This document shows, one piece after another, positions 1 to 4,618 of a stretch of DNA of 7,315 nt. Position 1 is the stretch's first letter. The number at the start of each line of letters is the position of its first letter. The DNA comes from JAVBNJ01 sp031551625 (lineage in GTDB: Bacteria; Bacteroidota; Bacteroidia; Bacteroidales; UBA932): assembly GCA_031551625.1 (NCBI GenBank), contig JAVBNJ010000002.1, positions 1 to 7,315 of the forward strand, written 5' to 3'. The position numbers and the translations under genes were made by a program. Under the pieces are notes generated by a model. It had not been told where the DNA came from. It did no database searches and saw nothing but the letters and a program-made list of their open reading frames with translations.

Positions 1-399
1 GGTAAATGCATCTTTCGGGACTTCTTCCAACGCCACTGCCGCAGTGTTGCGCACGTGTTGTACACTGTCTGCAAGGGCGGCACACAACGCCGTCATTGCA
101 CCGGCTTTAGCATTGTCGTCGGCACTGTTATTGTATACGGCGGCATACAACTCGCACGTAAAATCGCGCACGGTAGCAGAACTGTCAGCAGAAAAGGGGT
201 TCAGCAATGGGAGTAGCGTAGTCGAGTTGTGAGCGATGTCTTTCAAAAACGGATTGACGCCGGCAAAATAAACGCCGTTTCGCTGTTGTTCCATGGCTTG
301 CTCCAAACGTAAACCAAGAGACTGGCTATTGGCAGGAATATATGTAACTACAATGGTTGAAAGCAAAAAAAAGGGATACAGGTATTTCGTATTTTTCAT
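1..399 (-). CDS. Exported HEAT-like repeat protein, N-terminal part (partial)
   Basis: An open frame of 133 codons starts at an ATG (399-397) and reaches the left edge with no stop, so the C-terminus is missing. Residues 1-25 look like a Sec signal peptide: basic KNTK start, hydrophobic stretch around residues 7-21, and an A-N-S motif suggesting cleavage after residue 25. There is no lipobox cysteine, so it is probably periplasmic or otherwise exported rather than a lipoprotein. From about residue 74 the sequence falls into short amphipathic helices; the segment at 111-127 (DSVQHVRNTAAVALEEV) has the D-x-x-x-x-VR-x-x-A-x-x-AL spacing typical of HEAT repeats, and 76-90 looks like a weaker copy. 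Such repeats usually form protein-binding scaffolds; no enzymatic motif is visible. It is transcribed away from the U32 gene. The coding call is fairly firm (signal peptide, open frame, promoter); the HEAT call is tentative because so little is present. Confidence 0.72.
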   Translation of the reverse strand, partial: MKNTKYLYPFFLLSTIVVTYIPANSQSLGLRLEQAMEQQRNGVYFAGVNPFLKDIAHNSTTLLPLLNPFSADSSATVRDFTCELYAAVYNNSADDNAKAGAMTALCAALADSVQHVRNTAAVALEEVPKDAFT

Positions 400-435
400 A
401 ACTATAATTGAATAACCGGATAAGTTGTGATGATA

Positions 436-443
436 CAAAGATA
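436..443 (-). promoter_or_regulatory. Candidate Bacteroidota -7 box for the HEAT-like gene
   Basis: Read on the minus strand, 443-436 is TATCTTTG, matching the Bacteroidota sigma-factor -7 consensus TAnnTTTG exactly. It would give a leader of roughly 30 nt before the ATG at 399. I could not find a TTTG -33 box at the expected 19-21 bp. Confidence 0.5.
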
Positions 444-502
444 TATTTTTTTAACTAAATAGCCTAATGATTTTAGATTCCATCCAAAGATTACCTAATT
501 GA

Positions 503-516
503 CTTCGTTGAGTTCG
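503..516 (+). repeat. Intergenic short repeat, copy 1
   Basis: The 14-mer CTTCGTTGAGTTCG lies here, preceded by TT at 499-500. The same word, interrupted by a 7-base insertion, occurs at 1957-1977 upstream of the first yitT gene. In both places the core can fold as a small hairpin with a TCGTTG loop (here ACT/AGT). The copy sits about 55 bp upstream of the U32 promoter. Its function is unknown and two copies could be chance. Confidence 0.35.
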
Positions 517-570
517 CTACTAATTATGTAAATTGGTAAACTATATGGATGTTAGTAACGCCATCGGTAA

Positions 571-578
571 TATCTTTG
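571..578 (+). promoter_or_regulatory. Candidate -7 box for the U32 gene
   Basis: TATCTTTG fits TAnnTTTG exactly. Transcription would begin around 584, leaving about 45 nt before the preferred ATG at 630. No convincing -33 TTTG is seen 19-21 bp upstream, so strength is uncertain. Confidence 0.5.
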
Positions 579-629
579 CATGGGTAGCTAATAATTCCTA
601 ACTTCGCGTGCTAAAATGTGGTAGCTATT

Positions 630-1871
630 ATGATAACTAAAAACGATATTGAAATCATGGCCCCCGCCGGCAACTTCGAATGCCTCACGGCAGCCGCGCA
701 GGGCGGCGCCAATGCCGTGTATTTCGGTGTGGGCAACCTCAACATGCGTGCCCGTTCGGCCAACAACTTTGCGCCGGAAGACTTGGCGGAGATCGTAACT
801 TTTTGTCGTGCACATAATATGCGATCATACCTTACGGTGAACACGGTGCTGTACGACGACGAGCTCGATGAAATGCGCCGCATTGTCGACATGGCAAAGG
901 CGGCAGGAGTATCGACCGTTATTGCGTCGGACATGGCAGTGCTACAACATGCCCGTTCACAAGATGTCGAAATTCACATTTCCACGCAAGTAAATTTGAC
1001 CAATATCGAGGCGGTGCGCTACTACGCCCAATTTGCCGATGTAGTAGTATTGTCGCGCGAATTGCCATTGGATAAAGTAAAAAAGATTTACGAACAAATC
1101 AAAAGCGAACAAATCAAAGGCCCCAACGGCAAATTGTTGCAAATAGAAATGTTTTGCCACGGTGCGCTGTGCATGGCTGTGTCGGGCAAGTGCTATTTAA
1201 GTTTGCACGAATACAACGCAAGCGCCAACCGCGGCTCGTGTTACCAATTGTGTCGCCGCGGCTACACGGTTACGGACAACGAAACGGGGCGCTCGTTGGA
1301 AATCGACAATCAATACATCATGTCGCCCAAAGACCTTTGCACGATCGGCTTTTTGGACAAGATGATAGAATCGGGAGTACGTGTCCTGAAAATCGAAGGC
1401 CGCGCCCGTTCGGCCGACTACGTAAAAACGGTGGTAAGCTGCTACCGCCAAGCTGCCGATGCGTTGGCCGAAGGAAGCTATACGCCGCAATTGGTCGAAC
1501 AATTGACTGCCGAACTGCAAACCGTGTTCAATCGCGGCTTCTGGGATGGTTATTATCAAGGCGCCCGCCTCGGCGAGTGGAGCGAAGTATATGGCAACAA
1601 AGCCACCGAACGCAAAACATACATAGGCAAAGCCACTAACTACTTCAGTAATCTTAATGTCGCTGAGTTTTTAGTCGAAACCGGTGAGCTTTGTGTAAAC
1701 GATGAAGTGCTTATTATGGGCCCGACAACGGGCGTACTCCGCAAAACGATTACTGAAATCCGTGTAAACCTGCAACCTGTAGCCAAAGCAGTTAAAGGCG
1801 AGTATTGCTCTATTCCTATTCCCGAAAAAATCCGCCGCGCCGACAAAGTGTACAAGATAGAAAAAGCATAA
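630..1871 (+). CDS. trhP: U32 family protein, TrhP/YegQ-like tRNA hydroxylation factor
   Basis: A 413-residue protein of the U32 'peptidase' family. The PROSITE-style signature E-x-F-x-x-G-A-L-C-x4-G-x-C-x-L-S is present in full at residues 173-191. Cysteines 181, 188, 204 (in NRGSC) and 237 (in PKDLC) fit the four-cysteine iron-sulfur site reported for TrhP and RlhA, and VLKIEGRARSADYV is the usual conserved segment downstream. Family members TrhP (tRNA U34 5-hydroxyuridine, prephenate-dependent) and RlhA (23S rRNA C2501 hydroxylation) are now viewed as RNA hydroxylation factors rather than proteases. The length is close to TrhP (about 420-450) and far below RlhA (about 650), so TrhP-like is my inference; a collagenase-like annotation would be the older name. 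I chose ATG 630 because it places the conserved IEIMAPAG close to the N-terminus; an in-frame GTG at 618 would add four residues. No Shine-Dalgarno is visible. It is monocistronic, with 179 bp before the next gene. Confidence 0.9.
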   Translation: MITKNDIEIMAPAGNFECLTAAAQGGANAVYFGVGNLNMRARSANNFAPEDLAEIVTFCRAHNMRSYLTVNTVLYDDELDEMRRIVDMAKAAGVSTVIASDMAVLQHARSQDVEIHISTQVNLTNIEAVRYYAQFADVVVLSRELPLDKVKKIYEQIKSEQIKGPNGKLLQIEMFCHGALCMAVSGKCYLSLHEYNASANRGSCYQLCRRGYTVTDNETGRSLEIDNQYIMSPKDLCTIGFLDKMIESGVRVLKIEGRARSADYVKTVVSCYRQAADALAEGSYTPQLVEQLTAELQTVFNRGFWDGYYQGARLGEWSEVYGNKATERKTYIGKATNYFSNLNVAEFLVETGELCVNDEVLIMGPTTGVLRKTITEIRVNLQPVAKAVKGEYCSIPIPEKIRRADKVYKIEKA

Positions 1872-1956
1872 ATCACGGATTTTAAAAGACGGCTAAATTA
1901 ACAACGTTATTATACAAATCATTTACAAATAAAATTCGTGCAACTAGTGTAGTTAG

Positions 1957-1977
1957 CTTCGTTGAGCTTGCAGTTCG
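1957..1977 (+). repeat. Intergenic short repeat, copy 2
   Basis: CTTCGTTGAG (1957-1966) and TTCG (1974-1977) reproduce the 14-mer at 503-516, split by the insert CTTGCAG. The core can pair AGCT with AGCT around the loop TCGTTG. A wider weak inverted repeat, TGCAA at 1939-1943 and TTGCA at 1968-1972, surrounds it. It lies about 44 bp upstream of the yitT promoter. Confidence 0.35.
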
Positions 1978-1997
1978 TGGATAACCCTTTTTAGTGA

Positions 1998-2028
1998 TTT
2001 ATAAATCCATTTGTTTTTTGTACTTTTG
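1998..2028 (+). promoter_or_regulatory. Promoter of the yitT pair
   Basis: TACTTTTG at 2021-2028 matches the -7 consensus TAnnTTTG. TTTA at 1998-2001, one base off the TTTG -33 box, lies 19 bp upstream. Transcription would start near 2035, leaving a leader of about 16 nt before the ATG at 2051. Confidence 0.6.
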
Positions 2029-2050
2029 TGCAAAATATCAACCCCCTTTT

Positions 2051-2974
2051 ATGAAAAAACGTATTTTCTCTGAAACAAAATCCTACATCATAATGATTGT
2101 AGGGCTTATCATCTATGCCTTCGGCTGGGTAGTTTTCATTATTCCGAACGAAATCGTAGGCGGCGGCGTAATCGGTATTGCAGCTATTGTGCAATATGCC
2201 ACGACGTTTCCGATCAGCTATACTTATTTTATCATCAATGCCGTACTGCTAGTCATCGGCACGCTTATTATGGGGCGCGGATTCGGCGTCAAAACGCTGT
2301 TCTGCATCGGCTTTGCCACATTGCTATTCAAATACATGCCGATGGTAATTCCCGAAACATTTATCCATGCCACTTATATTCCCGGTAATAATTTACTGAA
2401 CGCCCTCATTGGCGGTACACTTAGCGGTATCGGCATCGGTATGGTGTTCATGCAAGGCGGCAGCACCGGCGGTACCGACATCGTGGCTATTGTATGGAGT
2501 AAGTTCAATAACACATCGCCTGGCCGCGTGTTCATCTTCTGCGATTTGATTATCGTGGGTTCCATCCTCCTATTGCCCGGCAAAACATTCGAAGACGTTA
2601 TCTACGGTTACATCGAAATGATATCATTCTCGTATGTAATTGACATGATTATATCGGGCAACAAACAATCGGTGCAAATTATGGTATTCTCGCAACACTA
2701 CGAAGCCATTGCCAACCGGCTTACCAACGAATTGGGGCGAGGCGTTACGGTACTCGAGTCAATGGGCTGGTATACCAAAAAAGAAGGCAAGGTAATTGTA
2801 ACCATCGCCCGCAAAAACGCAGCCAACCAAATTTACAAAATTATTAAAGAAGTCGATCACAAAGCCTTTATTTCCGTAGCAAACGTAATGGGCGTGTTCG
2901 GCGAAGGATTCGAAGAAATTAAAACAGGAAAAATTTCATGGAAGCAAAAACAAAAAGAATCTGGAAAGAAATAA
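2051..2974 (+). CDS. YitT family membrane protein with DUF2179 domain (first of pair)
   Basis: A 307-residue integral membrane protein of the YitT family (YitT_membrane domain followed by a cytosolic DUF2179 domain). Five or six hydrophobic segments lie roughly at residues 12-32, 36-51, 57-75, 80-100, 115-135 and 160-176. Family landmarks seen: GGGVIGI (37-43), GGSTGGTDI (136-144), SPGR (156-159), and in DUF2179 the GVTVLESMGWYT segment (231-242) and the ending VANVMGVFGEGF. The molecular function of YitT proteins is not settled; a transporter role is often guessed. The start at ATG 2051 is chosen because the upstream extension (19 residues) overlaps the promoter; it has no clear Shine-Dalgarno. 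The last 37 bp overlap the next gene, a close paralogue, so the two are almost certainly co-transcribed. No gene symbol is given because the family has many paralogues. Confidence 0.9.
   Translation: MKKRIFSETKSYIIMIVGLIIYAFGWVVFIIPNEIVGGGVIGIAAIVQYATTFPISYTYFIINAVLLVIGTLIMGRGFGVKTLFCIGFATLLFKYMPMVIPETFIHATYIPGNNLLNALIGGTLSGIGIGMVFMQGGSTGGTDIVAIVWSKFNNTSPGRVFIFCDLIIVGSILLLPGKTFEDVIYGYIEMISFSYVIDMIISGNKQSVQIMVFSQHYEAIANRLTNELGRGVTVLESMGWYTKKEGKVIVTIARKNAANQIYKIIKEVDHKAFISVANVMGVFGEGFEEIKTGKISWKQKQKESGKK
2453..2478 (+). repeat. Paralogue repeat, copy 1 (GGSTGGTD coding segment)
   Basis: These 26 bases differ by one base from 3346-3371 in the second yitT gene; the first 20 are identical. A second shared 16-mer lies at 2882-2897 and 3802-3817. 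They encode the same conserved motifs and reflect an old tandem duplication kept by protein constraint. Recombination between copies would delete about 0.9 kb and leave an in-frame hybrid gene. Confidence 0.7.
2926..2929 (+). promoter_or_regulatory. Possible ribosome binding site for second yitT
   Basis: AGGA, followed by an A-run, lies 8 bases before ATG 2938 and inside the end of the first yitT gene. It supports independent initiation at the overlapped start, but Bacteroidota rely little on Shine-Dalgarno pairing. Confidence 0.4.
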
Positions 2975-3852
2975 AATGCTATGCATTCATCACTTTCGGA
3001 TTGTTTATATACGTATCAGGATGGGTGGGTTTCATCATTCCCAGTCATTTGGTGGGTGGTGGCGTCAGCGGTATAGGTGCGCTTATATACTATGCCACCG
3101 GCTTTCCCGTTAGTTATACCTATTTAATAGTAAACGTATTTTTACTATTATTAGCCTTTAAAATACTCGGCACAGGCTTTGGCGCCAAAACCATTTATGG
3201 TATTCTACTTGCCACTGCTCTCTTCCGGGTGGTGCCCGAAATTTTTCCCGAAGAACTGATTACCGAATTTTCGTCCAACGGCAAACTTATTTCCGCTATG
3301 ATCGGTGGTGTGTGCAGCGGTGTAGGTATTGGTTTGGCATTTAACCAAGGCGGCAGCACCGGCGGCACCGATATTGTGGCGCTTATCATCAACAAGTTCC
3401 GCAATATTTCGCCTGGCCGCATCATTCTTTCCATTGATATGGTTATCATCGGTTGCTCATTCTTTGTAAGCGACCCGGGAAATGAAGTAACTAACATTGG
3501 TACGCGGTTGGCCACAGTACTCTATGGTTTTGTGGCTGTAGGCATCACAGGCTACACAATTGATCTTATTGTATCCGGAGCCCGGCAATCGCAACAATTT
3601 TTTGTATTCTCCAAACAATATGAAGCCATTGCTCAACGCATTGCCGCCGAAATGCACCGTGGCGTTACCATTATTGACAGCACCGGCTGGTATACTCAGG
3701 AAAACCAAAAAATCCTGATGATTATAGCCCGCAAAACCGAGTCGAACGAAATTTACCGCATCATCAAAGAGGTAGACAAAGATGCGTTTCTCTCGGTTGG
3801 TAACGTAATGGGCGTGTACGGCAAGGGGTTTGAAACAATACGCACGAAATAA
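2938..3852 (+). CDS. YitT family membrane protein with DUF2179 domain (second of pair)
   Basis: A 304-residue paralogue of the preceding protein, aligning along its full length with about half the residues identical by eye (not computed). Landmarks: GGGVSGIG (40-47), GGSTGGTDI (138-146), SPGR (158-161), then a DUF2179 domain with GVTIIDSTGWYT and VGNVMGVYGKGF. It differs from the first copy mainly by a longer loop between the last two membrane segments (around the sequence SDPGNEVTNIG). The start at 2938 is supported because the next in-frame methionine comes only after several conserved membrane segments, and the N-terminus lines up with that of the paralogue. This makes the 37-bp overlap real rather than an annotation artefact. 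Paired YitT proteins may form a heteromer; that is inference. A strong hairpin follows the stop. Confidence 0.9.
   Translation: MEAKTKRIWKEIKCYAFITFGLFIYVSGWVGFIIPSHLVGGGVSGIGALIYYATGFPVSYTYLIVNVFLLLLAFKILGTGFGAKTIYGILLATALFRVVPEIFPEELITEFSSNGKLISAMIGGVCSGVGIGLAFNQGGSTGGTDIVALIINKFRNISPGRIILSIDMVIIGCSFFVSDPGNEVTNIGTRLATVLYGFVAVGITGYTIDLIVSGARQSQQFFVFSKQYEAIAQRIAAEMHRGVTIIDSTGWYTQENQKILMIIARKTESNEIYRIIKEVDKDAFLSVGNVMGVYGKGFETIRTK
3346..3371 (+). repeat. Paralogue repeat, copy 2 (GGSTGGTD coding segment)
   Basis: This is the partner of 2453-2478, with one mismatch in 26 bases. It encodes the same QGGSTGGTD segment of the second YitT protein. Confidence 0.7.
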
Positions 3853-3882
3853 TAATTCGTTCCGACAGTTTATCTTGATATA

Positions 3883-3921
3883 AAATTGCATTCGTTAGCT
3901 AAACTTGTCCGGATGCAATTT
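3883..3921 (+). terminator. Strong hairpin, probable terminator after the yitT pair
   Basis: AAATTGCAT (3883-3891) and ATGCAATTT (3913-3921) are perfect inverted repeats. A U-G, a C-G and a G-C pair extend the stem to 12 bp around a 15-base loop (3895-3909). The A-run on the left and T-run on the right belong to the stem, the arrangement of a bidirectional intrinsic terminator, though the trailing T-tract is short. It lies 30 bp after the yitT stop and 10 bp before the rsfS -33 box, so it would insulate the two units. A processed leader or a regulator-binding site are other readings. Confidence 0.55.
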
Positions 3922-3931
3922 CCTTTATAAA

Positions 3932-3963
3932 TTTGCCAACCTGTGTTATTTTTCGTATTTTTG
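3932..3963 (+). promoter_or_regulatory. Promoter of the rsfS-ftsH-cdsA operon
   Basis: TTTG (3932-3935), a 20-bp spacer and TATTTTTG (3956-3963) fit the Bacteroidota promoter consensus TTTG-N(19-21)-TAnnTTTG in every fixed position. Transcription should start near 3970, giving a leader of about 22 nt. No other promoter of this quality is seen before ftsH or cdsA, so all three genes probably depend on it. Confidence 0.75.
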
Positions 3964-3991
3964 TAAGTTACAATTTATACTTATAAATACA

Positions 3992-4618
3992 ATGGCAAAA
4001 ACTACCAAAGCAACTGTTCTGAAAAAAGCAACAACAAAACCGGCTGCCAAAAAAGCAACGACACTTGCAAAAAAAGAAGTGACCACTGCTAAAAAAACAA
4101 CTACAAGGACAACCACTCCTACTAAAAAAATAACGGCAAAAGCCACCATCAAAAAAACCGCTACTGTTAAACCGGTGGAAAAAAAAGTAGCAGCGAAAAA
4201 AAGCACAATTCCTAAAAAAACGTCACCTTCTAAAAATGGCACCATCAAACGATTTTCGAACGTTGATGTAATTGTGGAAGCTATGCTCGACAAAAAGGCG
4301 CAACGTGTAGTATCGCTCGACCTGTCGGACTTGGGCACGGCTATTTGCGATTACTTTATAATTGCCAATGCCGACTCTACAACGAATGTATTAGCCATTG
4401 CCGACAATGTGGAAAAAGAAATGTTCGAAAAAACACACGAACATCCCATCCGCGTGCAAGGCAAGGAAAATGCCATCTGGATAATACTTGACTACGTGGA
4501 TATAGTAGTCCATATTTTCCAAACAGAATACCGCCAATTCTACCGTCTCGAAGAGTTATGGGCTGACGCCGAACGTAAAGATTATAATGACGAACCTGTA
4601 CAAAAGAAAAAGAAATAA
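3992..4618 (+). CDS. rsfS: Ribosome silencing factor RsfS with H1-like N-terminal tail
   Basis: A 208-residue protein. Residues about 87-197 are a full RsfS (YbeB/Iojap) domain, with recognisable blocks CDYFIIANADSTTNV, VQGKENAIWIILDY and VVHIFQTEYRQFYRLEELWADAE. RsfS binds ribosomal protein uL14 on the 50S subunit and blocks subunit joining when nutrients are short. Usual length is about 105-130 residues; here an 86-residue extension precedes it. By my count the extension has 25 Lys, 23 Thr, one Arg, two Glu, no Asp and no aromatic residue, in KKATT/AKKTTT-like units resembling histone-H1-type bacterial tails. It is probably disordered and able to bind nucleic acid (inference). There is no internal Met until residue 98, inside the domain, so the tail is not a start-site error unless a non-ATG start is used. 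The coding DNA of the tail is rich in A-tracts. The stop overlaps the ftsH start by one base (TAATG). Confidence 0.92.
   Translation: MAKTTKATVLKKATTKPAAKKATTLAKKEVTTAKKTTTRTTTPTKKITAKATIKKTATVKPVEKKVAAKKSTIPKKTSPSKNGTIKRFSNVDVIVEAMLDKKAQRVVSLDLSDLGTAICDYFIIANADSTTNVLAIADNVEKEMFEKTHEHPIRVQGKENAIWIILDYVDIVVHIFQTEYRQFYRLEELWADAERKDYNDEPVQKKKK
4069..4220 (+). repeat. Cluster of A-tracts in the rsfS tail coding region
   Basis: Seven runs of 7 or 8 A occur at 4069-4075, 4091-4097, 4134-4140, 4151-4157, 4179-4186 (8 A), 4196-4202 and 4214-4220. All encode Lys-Lys pairs as AAA AAA. Such tracts are prone to polymerase and ribosome slippage. Losing one A from the 8-A run creates an immediate TAG at 4188-4190. 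Confidence 0.85.

Noticed and set aside
44..232. A 62-codon plus-strand frame at the left edge
   Set aside because: It is antisense to the exported HEAT-like gene, whose signal peptide and promoter make the minus strand the better reading.
618..629. GTG start four codons upstream for the U32 gene
   Set aside because: It is possible but adds nothing conserved; ATG 630 is the better initiator and fits the family N-terminus.
1154..1639. A 161-codon plus-strand frame inside the U32 gene
   Set aside because: The Arg/Gly/His-rich product has no recognisable motif and sits over the most conserved part of the U32 protein, including the cysteine signature.
1994..2050. Upstream extension of the first YitT by 19 residues
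   Set aside because: It overlaps the -33 and -7 promoter elements, and ATG 2051 gives the usual family N-terminus.
3905..3991. Upstream TTG start extending RsfS by 29 residues
   Set aside because: This stretch contains the hairpin's right arm and the consensus promoter, so it is not translated; its residues are unlike both the tail and the RsfS domain.
3992..4249. Separate small histone-like gene fused to rsfS by a sequencing error
   Set aside because: The frame is continuous through nine A-runs of 6 or more and leads straight into an intact RsfS domain with no stop or second start between them; a true fusion or extension is simpler, though a read-level check of the A-tracts would settle it.
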